NCBI GenBank assembly: GCA_018524345.1
Contig: JADQAZ010000001.1
Span: 868,001 to 932,000 of the forward strand
Direction: 5' to 3'
Source of the DNA: Harenicola maris
Lineage (GTDB): Bacteria > Pseudomonadota > Alphaproteobacteria > Rhodobacterales > Rhodobacteraceae
DNA length: 64,000 nucleotides
In this document: positions 24,734-33,550 of the stretch, one piece after another
How positions within the stretch are numbered: position 1 is the first letter of the stretch
How the letters are laid out: each line of letters begins with the position of its first letter
Program-made: the position numbers and the translations under genes
The notes under the pieces: model-generated
What the model saw: only the letters and a program-made list of their open reading frames with translations
Databases searched by the model: none
What the model was told of the DNA's origin: nothing

Positions 24734-25474
24734 CTAATCAGCGGCGGCTTTGGCCTTGCGTTTGGCAAGAACGCCGGTTGCGAGTTCGTTGGTGTAGCTT
24801 TCCAGACGGGTGAGGGCGGCCTCGGCCCTCGGGGCGTCGCGGGCCTCGATCCCGTCGGCGATTTCTGTATGCAGGTCAACGATTTGCGCGCGGGAGCGGG
24901 CGGTGAAGGTGATCATGTTCATCAGCGGTTGCATCCCCTCGACTGCGCCGGCCAGTTGGTAGGACAGAACCGGGTTACCCGCCCCGTCGACCAAGGCGCG
25001 GTGGAAGGCCACGTCTGAGGCGCAAAAGGCCTCGTCGCTGAGGCCGGGCTGGTTCTGGCGGAAGACCTCGGCGCGCATACTGGCGAGGTGGTCGGAGGAG
25101 CGGCGGGCGGCGCTGAGGGGGGCGCAGGCGCGTTCCATGGCAAAGCGGGCCTCGCAGGCGGTTTGGAAGCTGACCGCGTTCATCGAGAGCAGCAGGGTCG
25201 CCGTTGTGATCTGTTGGCCGTAGGCCTCTGGATAGGTGAGACGATTCACGAAGGCGCCGCCGGTTGCGCCGCGCTGTGTGCGGATCAAGGACTGCGCCGC
25301 GAGGCGTTTGAGGGCCTCGCGCACCGTGGGGCGGGAGACGTCGAATTGCTCGGCCAGTTCGGCCTCTGACGGGAGGCGCTCGTCAACGATGAGCTGCCCC
25401 TCGACAATGGCGTCGCGGATCGCCTTTGCGATTTGGGCGGAGAGGTCGGCGCGGTTGTTCGGATCAATTTTCAT
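24734..25474 (-). CDS. GntR-family (FadR/FCD) transcriptional regulator
   Basis: 246 residues. The N-terminal winged helix has the GntR signature LPSEAELAEQFDVSRPTVREALKRL at about residues 34-58; the rest is an all-helical FCD ligand-binding domain with the metal-binding pattern D-x3-H in SDVAFHRALVDGAGN. It diverges from the DUF2182-DUF1326 genes and dmdA-acuI. In Ruegeria pomeroyi a GntR gene also lies beside dmdA, so it may control DMSP demethylation. A perfect inverted repeat begins 1 nt upstream of its start codon and probably mediates autoregulation. Confidence 0.9.
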   Translation of the reverse strand: MKIDPNNRADLSAQIAKAIRDAIVEGQLIVDERLPSEAELAEQFDVSRPTVREALKRLAAQSLIRTQRGATGGAFVNRLTYPEAYGQQITTATLLLSMNAVSFQTACEARFAMERACAPLSAARRSSDHLASMRAEVFRQNQPGLSDEAFCASDVAFHRALVDGAGNPVLSYQLAGAVEGMQPLMNMITFTARSRAQIVDLHTEIADGIEARDAPRAEAALTRLESYTNELATGVLAKRKAKAAAD

Positions 25475-25475
25475 T

Positions 25476-25499
25476 TGTCAGACAATTAAAAGTCTGACA
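25476..25499. promoter_or_regulatory. Operator for the GntR regulator
   Basis: TGTCAGAC (25476-25483), 8-bp A/T-only spacer, GTCTGACA (25492-25499): a perfect inverted repeat located 1 nt from the gntR start codon and 44 nt before the divergent DUF2182 start. GTC-GAC-centred palindromes are typical of FCD-type GntR proteins. The protein-site link is inferred from position. Confidence 0.7.
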
Positions 25500-25543
25500 T
25501 TTGAAAAGCAACCGGTAAAGAGAATCTCGAAAGGTGCCGTCCT

Positions 25544-26344
25544 TTGTCCACTGCTCTCAAAATGCCTCTGCGTTCGGTCCTGTGGCTCGGCTTTTTTGTC
25601 GCGATCCTTGGGGCTTGGGCCTGGCTTTACTGGATGGCGATGGGGATGGACCTTGATGTGATCGGCCGTCCGGGCCCTGCGGGGCAGGCGATGCGGATGA
25701 TGGATCCGGGTATGGATATGTATATGCCCATGGCCAATTTCTGGCCGGTTTTTGTGATGTGGGTGGTGATGATGGCGGCGATGATGTTGCCGACCCTTGT
25801 GCCGACCCTGCGCAGCTATGAGGACCTGATCGCCAATGCCAATGGCACCCGTGCGGGCTGGCTGGGTGTTGTGGCGGGGTATTTCGTCGTCTGGGTTGGG
25901 TTTGCGGGGCTGATTGCGGGAGCGCAGATTTTCCTGCTGCACCGCGGGGTTCTGGATATGCTGGGCATCCCGACCTCGGGATGGATTGCTGCCGGTTTGC
26001 TGGCTGTTGTTGGCGCCTATCAATTCACTTGGGCCAAAGAGGTGTGCCACGGGGTTTGCCACAGCCCGATGATGTATTTTCTCGGCCACTGGCGCACCGG
26101 TGCCTTGGGCGGGCTGCGGATGGGGGCGGGGCTTGGTCTGTATTGCTGCGGCTGTTGCTGGGGCTTTATGGCGCTCGGGTTTGTGGGCGGCACGATGAGC
26201 CTTTTGTGGATGGGGCTGGCGACCCTGATCATGGTTTTTGAGAAGCTGCCGCAGGTTGCGCATCGCGTGACCAAGCCGGTTGGCATTGCCCTGTTGATCG
26301 GGGCGGGGATCGTGGCGGCGAAGACCGCCGGAATTTTGGGATAA
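25544..26344 (+). CDS. DUF2182 integral membrane protein (metal-binding type)
   Basis: 266 residues from TTG at 25544, which has AAAGGTG at a fitting distance; the ATG at 25562 lacks a ribosome site. About six membrane segments, with the family motif MWVVMMAAMMLPTLVPTL and unusual methionine-rich stretches near residues 40-60 (MRMMDPGMDMYMPM), plus HGVCHSP and a CCGCCWG segment. DUF2182 proteins are annotated as predicted metal-binding membrane proteins; Met, Cys and His content suits a soft metal such as copper. It is followed 13 nt later by its usual partner, a DUF1326 gene. Confidence 0.85.
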   Translation: MSTALKMPLRSVLWLGFFVAILGAWAWLYWMAMGMDLDVIGRPGPAGQAMRMMDPGMDMYMPMANFWPVFVMWVVMMAAMMLPTLVPTLRSYEDLIANANGTRAGWLGVVAGYFVVWVGFAGLIAGAQIFLLHRGVLDMLGIPTSGWIAAGLLAVVGAYQFTWAKEVCHGVCHSPMMYFLGHWRTGALGGLRMGAGLGLYCCGCCWGFMALGFVGGTMSLLWMGLATLIMVFEKLPQVAHRVTKPVGIALLIGAGIVAAKTAGILG

Positions 26345-26357
26345 GGGAGGCCGCATC

Positions 26358-27065
26358 ATGGCGAAGAAACAGAGCAAACCATCGGACCGGATCGAGGTGG
26401 CGGATCGCATCGATTCCAAGATGCCGAGCAACAAGCGCCAGCAGATGCGCCCCACCGACTGGGAGCTGAACGGGGAGCTGTTCCTTAACTGCTCTTGCGA
26501 TGTGTTCTGCCCCTGCGTTGTGTCACTGGGCAAGCACCCGCCGACCGAGGGGCACTGTCATGCATGGATGGCGATCCGCATCGACAGCGGCCATTACGAG
26601 GGCGAGGATCTGGGCGGGCTGAACGTGGGCTTGCTGGTCGATATTCCGGGCCGCATGGGCGAGGGGGGCTGGAAGGTTGCGGCCTATGTCGATGACCGCT
26701 CCACCCAGCGGGCCTATAACGGGCTGCTGCAGATTTTCTCTGGCAAGGCGGGGGGGACGACGGGGTTGTTCACCTTCCTTGTGTCCGAGATCATCGGCGC
26801 AGAGCGCACCAAGGTGGATATCGTGACAGAGGGCAACCGCCGCTCGATCATGATTGGCCGGAAAATTCAGGGCGAGATCGAGCTTCTGGAAGGGGCGGAT
26901 AAGGACCATCCTGTGATGATCTCCAACACCAAATACTGGATGGGACCGGATGTGATCGCGGCGACGGGGCTTAAGTCCAAGGTGCGCGATTATGGCCGCG
27001 TCTGGGATTTTGGCGGCAAATCCGCCGAGGTCTGCCCGATCCAGTGGTCCGGCAGCGCAAAGTGA
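26358..27065 (+). CDS. DUF1326 family protein
   Basis: 235 residues, cytoplasmic. The hallmark N-terminal motif is present: WELNGELFLNCSCDVFCPC at about residues 35-53, followed by HCHAWMAIRIDSGHYEG. The four clustered cysteines suggest metal binding. DUF1326 and DUF2182 genes are commonly paired; the pair has no assigned function. Downstream, a perfect 24-bp palindrome begins 3 nt after the stop and separates it from dmdA. It may share regulation with dmdA through the GntR operator upstream. Confidence 0.85.
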   Translation: MAKKQSKPSDRIEVADRIDSKMPSNKRQQMRPTDWELNGELFLNCSCDVFCPCVVSLGKHPPTEGHCHAWMAIRIDSGHYEGEDLGGLNVGLLVDIPGRMGEGGWKVAAYVDDRSTQRAYNGLLQIFSGKAGGTTGLFTFLVSEIIGAERTKVDIVTEGNRRSIMIGRKIQGEIELLEGADKDHPVMISNTKYWMGPDVIAATGLKSKVRDYGRVWDFGGKSAEVCPIQWSGSAK

Positions 27066-27067
27066 TC

Positions 27068-27091
27068 GCCAGAGGGCCGCGGCCCTCTGGC
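27068..27091. repeat. Perfect 24-bp palindrome between DUF1326 and dmdA
   Basis: GCCAGAGGGCCG and its exact complement, 3 nt after the DUF1326 stop and 38 nt before the dmdA start. As RNA it folds into a 10-bp stem with a CGCG loop. There is no T-run, so it may act as an attenuator or processing/stability hairpin. Confidence 0.75.
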
Positions 27092-27129
27092 CCGTTCAAC
27101 GCATAAATTCAGATGTATGGAGGGCGCGC

Positions 27130-28233
27130 ATGACGCAGATTTCACTTTCCCGGCGGCTTCGGCGCACGCCGTTTTCCGAAGGGGTCGAGGCCGCGGGGGT
27201 GCAGGCCTATACGGTTTACAACCACATGCTGCTGCCCACCGTGTTCCGTAGTGTGGAGGAGGATTACCGCCATCTGAAAGAGGCGGTGCAGGTCTGGGAT
27301 GTGGCCTGCGAGCGGCAGGTGGAGCTGCGCGGGCCGGATGCCAGCCGCTTGATGCAGATGCTGACCCCGCGTGATCTGCGCAGCATGTTGCCGGGGCAGT
27401 GCTACTACGTGCCCATCGTGGACGAGACCGGCGGCATGTTGAATGACCCCGTGGCGGTGAAGCTCAGCGAGGATCGCTGGTGGGTGTCGATTGCGGACAG
27501 TGATCTGCTCTACTGGATCAAGGGGATCGCCAATGGCTGGCGCCTTGATGTTCTGGTGGACGAGCCCGATGTCTCCCCCCTTGCGGTGCAGGGGCCGCGG
27601 GCCGAGGATCTGATGGCGGCAGTCTTTGGCGAGGCGGTGCGCGATGTGCGGTTCTTCCGCTTTGGCCATTTCGATTTCGCGGGGCGGGATCTGGTTGTCG
27701 CGCGCTCGGGTTATTCCAAGCAGGGCGGTTTCGAGATTTACGTCGAGGGCGGCGATATCGGCATGCCCCTGTGGAACGCCTTGATGGAGGCTGGCCAGAG
27801 CATGGATGTGCGGGCCGGTTGCCCCAATCTGATCGAGCGGATCGAGGGCGGCCTGTTGAGCTATGGCAGCGATATGACCGATGACAACACGCCCCATGAA
27901 TGCGGCCTCGGGCGGTTTTGTGATACGCAGATCGCGATTGGCTGTGTGGGCCGCGATGCCCTGTTGCGGGTGGCCAAAGAGGGGCCGGTGCAGCAAATCC
28001 GCCCGATTGCCATTGATGGCCCCGCGGTTCCGATCTGTGATCAATGGTGGCCTGTCATGGCGGGGGGCAAGCGCGTGGGGCGGATCAGCTCCGCCGCATG
28101 GTCACCCGATTTCAACACCAATGTGGCGATCGGAATGGTGCGGATGACCCATTGGGACGCGGGCACCGAGATCACCGTGCAAACACCCATTGGCGCGCAA
28201 TCCGCGCGTGTCATGGAAACATTCTGGATCTAG
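27130..28233 (+). CDS. dmdA: Dimethylsulfoniopropionate demethylase
   Basis: GcvT-fold, tetrahydrofolate-dependent enzyme that removes a methyl group from DMSP to give methylmercaptopropionate, the first step of DMSP demethylation. 367 residues from MTQISLSRRLRRTPF at 27130, which has GGAGG ahead of it. The sequence follows DmdA closely as I recall it: VYNHMLLPT, VWDVACERQVELRGPDA, LTPRDLRSMLPGQCYYVPI, ARSGYSKQGGFEIYVEG, YGSDMTDDNTPHECGLGRF, IGMVRMTHWDAGT. Other GcvT-fold proteins lack this set. acuI follows, as in Ruegeria. The frame extends upstream into DUF1326 without support. Confidence 0.95.
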   Translation: MTQISLSRRLRRTPFSEGVEAAGVQAYTVYNHMLLPTVFRSVEEDYRHLKEAVQVWDVACERQVELRGPDASRLMQMLTPRDLRSMLPGQCYYVPIVDETGGMLNDPVAVKLSEDRWWVSIADSDLLYWIKGIANGWRLDVLVDEPDVSPLAVQGPRAEDLMAAVFGEAVRDVRFFRFGHFDFAGRDLVVARSGYSKQGGFEIYVEGGDIGMPLWNALMEAGQSMDVRAGCPNLIERIEGGLLSYGSDMTDDNTPHECGLGRFCDTQIAIGCVGRDALLRVAKEGPVQQIRPIAIDGPAVPICDQWWPVMAGGKRVGRISSAAWSPDFNTNVAIGMVRMTHWDAGTEITVQTPIGAQSARVMETFWI

Positions 28234-28297
28234 CGGGTTGGGGTAGGGCGCGCCCCAAGCCGCGCCGCAATGAAACGTAACAGCAAGGAAATACATC

Positions 28298-29287
28298 ATG
28301 TTCAAGGCTCTGGTGGTCGAGAAGAACGACGAAGGCAAAACAAGCGCGAGCGTGCAGGAGATGACGCTTGATCAACTGCCCGAGGGTGAGGTGACCGTTG
28401 CTGTGGAGTTCTCCACCGTGAACTACAAAGACGGGCTTTGCATCGGCCCCGGCGGCGGTTTGGTGCGCAATTACCCCCATGTGCCCGGCATCGACTTTTC
28501 GGGCACGGTCGAGGCCTCTGACGATGGGCGTTACAAGCCCGGCGACAAGGTCGTGCTGACCGGCTGGCGCGTGGGAGAGGCTCATTGGGGCGGCTATGCG
28601 CAAAAGGCGCGGGTCAAGGCCGACTGGCTAGTGCCCCTGCCAACGGGCATCACCGCGCGGCAGGCCATGGCTGTTGGCACCGCGGGCTTTACCGCGATGC
28701 TCGCGGTGCAGGCCCTGCTGGATCACGGGATGAAAGCCGAAGACGGCCCTGTTCTTGTAACCGGCGCTGCGGGCGGTGTTGGCTCTGTCGCGACGGCGAT
28801 CCTTGCCAATATGGGGTTCGAGGTGGCGGCTGTGACCGGGCGGCCCGAAACGGCGGATTACCTCAAGAGCCTTGGCGCGACGCAGATCGTCCCGCGCGAG
28901 GAGCTGAACGAGACCACCAAGCGCCCGCTTGAGGGGGAGACATGGGCAGGCTGCGTGGATGCAGTTGGCGGGGCGATGCTCGCCCGCCTGCTGGGGCAGA
29001 TGAAATACGGCGCCTCCGTTGCGGCCGTTGGCCTTGCGGGCGGGGCGGCCCTGCCTGCGACGGTGATCCCCTTCTTGCTGCGCGGTGTGAACCTTTTGGG
29101 GATCGACAGTGTGATGCAGCCCTATGACAACCGTCTGCGGGCTTGGGCAAAGCTGGCCGAGGTGCTGCCGATGGACAAGCTTGAGGCCATGGTGCAGCCA
29201 GCCACACTTGAGGACTTGCCGCAGCTTGGCCGCGACATACTTAAGGGGCAGGTGAAGGGCCGCGTGGTCGTGGATCTGTCGGCTTAA
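28298..29287 (+). CDS. acuI: Acryloyl-CoA reductase AcuI
   Basis: NADPH-dependent medium-chain reductase (YhdH/AcuI group), 329 residues, reducing acryloyl-CoA to propionyl-CoA. In roseobacters this detoxifies acrylate-derived CoA formed during DMSP breakdown, and acuI is cotranscribed with dmdA. Signatures: VNYKDGLCIGPGGGLVRNYPHVPGIDFSGTV in blocks near residues 40-75, nucleotide-binding VTGAAGGVGSVATAIL, and GLAGGAALPATVIPFLLRGVNLLGIDSV. Zinc-ligand cysteines of classical alcohol dehydrogenases are absent, as expected. It starts 64 nt after dmdA with an AGCAAGGAA ribosome site. Confidence 0.93.
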   Translation: MFKALVVEKNDEGKTSASVQEMTLDQLPEGEVTVAVEFSTVNYKDGLCIGPGGGLVRNYPHVPGIDFSGTVEASDDGRYKPGDKVVLTGWRVGEAHWGGYAQKARVKADWLVPLPTGITARQAMAVGTAGFTAMLAVQALLDHGMKAEDGPVLVTGAAGGVGSVATAILANMGFEVAAVTGRPETADYLKSLGATQIVPREELNETTKRPLEGETWAGCVDAVGGAMLARLLGQMKYGASVAAVGLAGGAALPATVIPFLLRGVNLLGIDSVMQPYDNRLRAWAKLAEVLPMDKLEAMVQPATLEDLPQLGRDILKGQVKGRVVVDLSA

Positions 29288-29308
29288 CGCATTTCAAAGG
29301 ACAGTTGG

Positions 29309-30730
29309 ATGAGCACTCCTGGCGCGATAATTTTGTGGTTGCGGCAGGATCTGCGCCTCTCTGGCCATCCGGCACTTGCGGCGGCGGCGCGCACGGGCCG
29401 CCCCGTGATCCCCCTGTTCATCCGCGACGGGCAGGTGGACGGCCTTGGCGCCGCCGCCAAATGGCGGCTGGGGCAGGGGCTGGAGAGCTTTGACCGCCGC
29501 CTGCAAGGGATCGGCGCGCGGCTGATCCTGCGCAGCGGTGCGCCCGAGGAGGTGCTGAAAACCCTGCGCGCCGAGACTGGCGCCTGCGATGTCTGGTGGA
29601 CCCGCCGCTATGATCCCGAGGGGATCGCGATCGACACCGCCCTGAAGGAAAGCCTGAAGGCCGAGGGCGCCATTGGCAAATCCTTCCCCGGCCATGTGAT
29701 GTTCGAGCCTTGGACGGTGGAGACAAAGACCGGCGGCTACTACAAGGTCTACACGCCCTTCTGGAACGCCGTGAAACTGCGCGATGTGCCCGCGCCCGAA
29801 CCTGCGCCCAAGGCGCTGACCCCGCCAGAGACATGGCCCGAGAGCGAGCGCCTGCAAGAGTGGCAGATGGGCGCGGCGATGGATCGCGGCGCGCGGGTAT
29901 TGCGCCATTACGCCAAGGTGGGGGAGGAGGCGGCCCTGACCCGTCTGGGCGATTTCGCGCAGGACTGGATCGGGGATTACGTCAAGAACCGCGACCTGCC
30001 GGCGGTGCCGGGCACCTCGGGCCTGTCAGAGAACCTTGCCTTGGGAGAGATCAGCCCCGCCACCTGTTGGCACGCAGGCAGGCGCGCGATGGAGGAGGGC
30101 GCCGCAGGGGCGGAAACCTTCCTCAAGGAGCTCGTCTGGCGCGAATATGCCTATCACTTGATGTATCACAGCCCCCGCATCCTGACCGCAAACTGGCGCG
30201 AGGAATGGGAGGCTTTCCCATGGCGCACGGACCCGGGGGCCCCCGAGGTTCTGGCGTGGAAACAGGGGCGCACCGGTGTGGATTTCGTCGATGCCGCGAT
30301 GCGGGAGCTTTACACCACCGGCACCATGCACAACCGCGGGCGGATGATCGTGGCCAGCTATCTGACCAAACATCTGATGACCCATTGGCGGATCGGGATG
30401 GATTGGTTCGCCGATTGCCTGATTGACTGGGACAGGGCGAGCAATGCCATGGGCTGGCAATGGTCCGCCGGTTCAGGCCCCGATGCGACGCCCTATTTCC
30501 GCGTGTTCAACCCCGATACCCAGCTTGCCAAGTTTGACCCGAAGGGCCTTTATACCCGCCGCTGGATCGCCGAGGGGCAGGGCGAGCCGGAGGAGGAAGC
30601 GCTGCAATTCTACGAGGCGATCCCGCGCTCTTGGGGGCTGCGGCCCGGAGATGCTCGGCCTGAACCGGCGATCACTTTGGCGCAGGGGCGCGAAAGGGCG
30701 CTTGAGGCCTATCAATCGCGCGGCTTCTGA
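29309..30730 (+). CDS. phrB: Deoxyribodipyrimidine photolyase (class I cryptochrome/photolyase family)
   Basis: 473 residues, light-driven repair of cyclobutane pyrimidine dimers. An N-terminal Rossmann-type antenna domain (ILWLRQDLRLSGHPALAAA) precedes the helical FAD domain with LSENLALGEISPATCWHAG, FLKELVWREYAYHLM, TGVDFVDAAMRELYTTGTMHNRGRMIVASYLTKHL and NAMGWQWSAGSGPDATPYFRVFNP in blocks. These are standard class I photolyase signatures, including the MHNR and WQWSAG regions. It starts 21 nt after acuI and may be read through from it. Confidence 0.93.
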   Translation: MSTPGAIILWLRQDLRLSGHPALAAAARTGRPVIPLFIRDGQVDGLGAAAKWRLGQGLESFDRRLQGIGARLILRSGAPEEVLKTLRAETGACDVWWTRRYDPEGIAIDTALKESLKAEGAIGKSFPGHVMFEPWTVETKTGGYYKVYTPFWNAVKLRDVPAPEPAPKALTPPETWPESERLQEWQMGAAMDRGARVLRHYAKVGEEAALTRLGDFAQDWIGDYVKNRDLPAVPGTSGLSENLALGEISPATCWHAGRRAMEEGAAGAETFLKELVWREYAYHLMYHSPRILTANWREEWEAFPWRTDPGAPEVLAWKQGRTGVDFVDAAMRELYTTGTMHNRGRMIVASYLTKHLMTHWRIGMDWFADCLIDWDRASNAMGWQWSAGSGPDATPYFRVFNPDTQLAKFDPKGLYTRRWIAEGQGEPEEEALQFYEAIPRSWGLRPGDARPEPAITLAQGRERALEAYQSRGF

Positions 30731-30886
30731 CCTGCCCCTGCGCCAGAGCAGATTGGTGCTTGTTTTCAACGGGGAATGAAAATTTTTTTGGCCTCTTGCT
30801 ATGTGCGCAAGGGGGCGGGAAACTGCTGCGCAAGAAGGATCGCCATGTGTTCAAGGGGCGACAGGAGCAGACAAAGGATACCATCC

Positions 30887-31375
30887 ATGCCGACCGCCGC
30901 GCGCTTATTCGGGTTTCTGGCCTTTGCGGCCCTTGGGTTCATCGCCTCGGGCGTTTTCATCCCGCTTTTGCCCGAGGGCACGCAAACAACCCTGCTTGGC
31001 CCCATCAACGCTGTGATCGGCGGCCTCTGCGGCTGGCTTGTCTGCGGGCCGAATGTGGGGCGGGGCTACTATGCTGCGGCTGGCATCGGGGTGCGGACGG
31101 CGCTTACCCTGCTGTTTTTCGCGCTTATCGGCTGGGCCACCTACGAGATGATCATCGATTCAATGCGCCCCGGCGCCTTTGGCGGTCCGATGGAGGCGAT
31201 CAATGGCGCCTTTGCCCTGCTGTTCGAGTATTTGACAACGATCGCCCTCGACTACCGGATCACCCTTCCGGTGGGAGAGGCCGAATGGCCGGTTCCGCAG
31301 GTTCTGATCGCATTGATTGTTGGCGGCATCTTCGGCGGTTGGTTCGCGGAATGGGCCGCGGAACGGTTTAGCTAA
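30887..31375 (+). CDS. trgA: TrgA family membrane protein
   Basis: 162 residues from MPTAARLFGFLAFAALGF. Four hydrophobic segments are visible, including GPINAVIGGLCGWLVCGPNVGRGYYAAAGIGV and VPQVLIALIVGGIFGGWFAEWA. TrgA was described in Rhodobacter sphaeroides as part of the trgAB-cysK locus that raises tellurite resistance; the same three genes follow here in the same order. The frame is open upstream, but 30887 gives the family start. The biochemical role is unknown. Confidence 0.85.
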   Translation: MPTAARLFGFLAFAALGFIASGVFIPLLPEGTQTTLLGPINAVIGGLCGWLVCGPNVGRGYYAAAGIGVRTALTLLFFALIGWATYEMIIDSMRPGAFGGPMEAINGAFALLFEYLTTIALDYRITLPVGEAEWPVPQVLIALIVGGIFGGWFAEWAAERFS

Positions 31376-31378
31376 CCT

Positions 31379-32464
31379 ATGGCGCAGGTTTTTCTATTCG
31401 GGCCAATGGCTTGTGAGGGGATGCTCACGCAGGTTCTGGGCGCGGTTCCCGAGGCGCGTGCTCATGAGGTTGCAGGGTTCAAGGCGATGTTTGCCCATGG
31501 TGGGCGCATGGCCGCGCTTGAGGCGCAGGAGGGTGCCTCGGTTTCTGGCCTGCTCGCCGATCTGGATGACGAACAGTTCACAAGGCTGAGGTTTTTCGCC
31601 GAGGGCGCGGGGGCAGAGTTCAAAGAAGCGCCGCTTCCAACCTTCGCCGCAGCGCAGGGCGAGGGCATCGCCTTTGACGAGGGCGGCTGGCGTGCGAAAT
31701 GGGCCGAACTGATGGCTGGGGCCGCGCGGTCCTTCATGCCGCTCTATGGCCGCGCGGCGCATCATCCCTTGCCGCTTGTCTTCGGCCAGTGCCTTGCCCG
31801 CGCGCAGGCACAGATCAACGCTCGCGAGCCATTGCCAACAACCCTGCGCCGTGCGGGGCGGCCCGATGACGTCGAAGTGATCGAGCTTGCCACCCCCTAT
31901 CGCGGATTTTTCGGGGTGGAGGAGCTTACCTTTCGCCAACGCAGGTTCGATGGCGGGCAAAGCCCGGTTTTGAACCGCGCGGCCTTTATTTCAGGGGATG
32001 CGGCGACGGTTTTGCCCTATGATCCGCGGCGCGACAGGGTTCTGCTGGTAGAACAATACCGCTTTGGCCCGCTGATGCGCGGCGATCCGAACCCTTGGCA
32101 GCTTGAGGCCATTGCCGGGCGCATCGACGGCGGCGAAAGCGCCGAGACCTGCGCCCTGCGCGAGGCTGTGGAGGAAGCGGGGATCAAGATTGACCGCATG
32201 ATCCGCCTTCCCGGTGGCTATCCCTCACCTGCGGCCAAAACGGAATTTTTGCATAACTTCATTGGCATAGCGGACATTCCTGATGACGCCGCGGGCAGCG
32301 GCGGCCTTGAGACCGAGGACGAGGATATTCGCAGCCATATCCTGAGCTTTGACGCATTGATGGCGCTTTTGGACAGCGGAGAGCTTGCCGTTGCGCCATT
32401 GGCCCTGTCTGCGCTGCATCTTTACCGGATGCGGGATGGCCTTCGAAGTGCTGCCAATGGTTGA
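31379..32464 (+). CDS. trgB: TrgB, Nudix hydrolase with N-terminal GGCT-like domain
   Basis: 361 residues. The N-terminal part begins AQVFLFGPMACEGMLTQVLG, resembling a gamma-glutamylcyclotransferase/AIG2 fold. The C-terminal half is a Nudix domain of the ADP-ribose pyrophosphatase type with the box GGESAETCALREAVEEAGI and a preceding LLVEQYRFGPLMRGDPNPWQLE. It starts 3 nt after trgA. TrgB contributes to tellurite resistance in Rhodobacter sphaeroides; ADP-ribose or a related nucleotide is the likely substrate on family grounds. Confidence 0.88.
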   Translation: MAQVFLFGPMACEGMLTQVLGAVPEARAHEVAGFKAMFAHGGRMAALEAQEGASVSGLLADLDDEQFTRLRFFAEGAGAEFKEAPLPTFAAAQGEGIAFDEGGWRAKWAELMAGAARSFMPLYGRAAHHPLPLVFGQCLARAQAQINAREPLPTTLRRAGRPDDVEVIELATPYRGFFGVEELTFRQRRFDGGQSPVLNRAAFISGDAATVLPYDPRRDRVLLVEQYRFGPLMRGDPNPWQLEAIAGRIDGGESAETCALREAVEEAGIKIDRMIRLPGGYPSPAAKTEFLHNFIGIADIPDDAAGSGGLETEDEDIRSHILSFDALMALLDSGELAVAPLALSALHLYRMRDGLRSAANG

Positions 32465-32515
32465 CTCTGTGTGCCTTCCCGATAGTCAGGGGCAGCACAT
32501 TTTCCGGGGGAAAAC

Positions 32516-33550
32516 ATGGATATCAAACCTGATCTGGCCGCCGCTGTAGGCAACACTCCTTTGATCCGCTTGCGCAAGGTAAGCGAAGAGACGGGATGCG
32601 AGATCCTCGGCAAGGCCGAGTTTATGAACCCCGGTCAATCGGTCAAAGACCGTGCCGCCCTGTTTATGATCCGTGACGCGGTTGAGAGCGGCGCCCTGCG
32701 CCCCGGCGGCACGATTGTTGAGGGGACAGCCGGGAACACCGGCATCGGGCTTGCGCTTGTCGGGGCCTCGATGGGGTTCAAGACCGTGATTGTTATTCCT
32801 GAAACCCAGAGTCAGGAGAAGAAAGACATGTTGCGGGTGGCCGGTGCGCAGCTGGTCGAAGTGCCTGCCGCGCCCTACAAGAACCCGAACAATTTTGTCC
32901 GCTATTCCGAGAGGTTGGCGGCGGAGCTTAACAAGACAGAGCCCAATGGCGCCATCTGGGCGAACCAGTTCGACAATACCGCCAACCGGCGCGCCCATGT
33001 GGAAACCACAGGGCCGGAGATCTGGACGCAAACGGGTGGCAAGGTGGATGGTTTTACCTGCGCCTGCGGTTCGGGCGGCACTCTGGCGGGCGTGGCCTTG
33101 GCGCTTCAGCCCAAGGGCGTGAAGGTGGCCCTGACCGACCCGATGGGCGCGGCGCTCTACAGCTATTATACCACCGGAGAGCTTAAATCCGAGGGGGGCT
33201 CTATCTCTGAGGGGATCGGGCAGGGGCGGATCACGGCCAACCTTGAGGGGTTCACGCCGGACTTTTCCTATCAGGTCAGCGATCAGGAGGCTTTGCCCTA
33301 TGTCTTCGACCTGTTGAAGGACGAGGGGCTTTGCCTTGGTGGCTCTTCGGGGATCAACATCGCGGGGGCCGTGCGTTTGGCCAAGGAAATGGGCCCGGGC
33401 CATACGATTGTGACGGTGCTTTGCGACTATGGCACGCGCTATCAGTCGCGCCTGTATAACGCCGAGTTCCTGCGCAGTAAGGACCTTCCCGTGCCCGATT
33501 TCCTGACCGCCGCGCATGCGCCTCTGCCCGATGTCAGGGACATGGGATGA
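32516..33550 (+). CDS. cysK: Cysteine synthase A (O-acetylserine sulfhydrylase)
   Basis: PLP enzyme making cysteine from O-acetylserine and sulfide, 344 residues, slightly longer than E. coli CysK as in the Rhodobacter trg locus. The PLP lysine is Lys44 in NPGQSVKDRAA; the phosphate loop is CGSGGTLAG; the substrate loop is EGTAGNTGIG. In the trgAB-cysK locus, cysteine supply is thought to support reduction of tellurite via thiols. The stop overlaps the start of the MscS gene (ATGA). Confidence 0.94.
   Translation: MDIKPDLAAAVGNTPLIRLRKVSEETGCEILGKAEFMNPGQSVKDRAALFMIRDAVESGALRPGGTIVEGTAGNTGIGLALVGASMGFKTVIVIPETQSQEKKDMLRVAGAQLVEVPAAPYKNPNNFVRYSERLAAELNKTEPNGAIWANQFDNTANRRAHVETTGPEIWTQTGGKVDGFTCACGSGGTLAGVALALQPKGVKVALTDPMGAALYSYYTTGELKSEGGSISEGIGQGRITANLEGFTPDFSYQVSDQEALPYVFDLLKDEGLCLGGSSGINIAGAVRLAKEMGPGHTIVTVLCDYGTRYQSRLYNAEFLRSKDLPVPDFLTAAHAPLPDVRDMG

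Noticed and set aside
32486-33517. 343-codon frame antisense to cysK
   Set aside because: cysK carries the PLP lysine and all loops; the antisense frame has no family signature.
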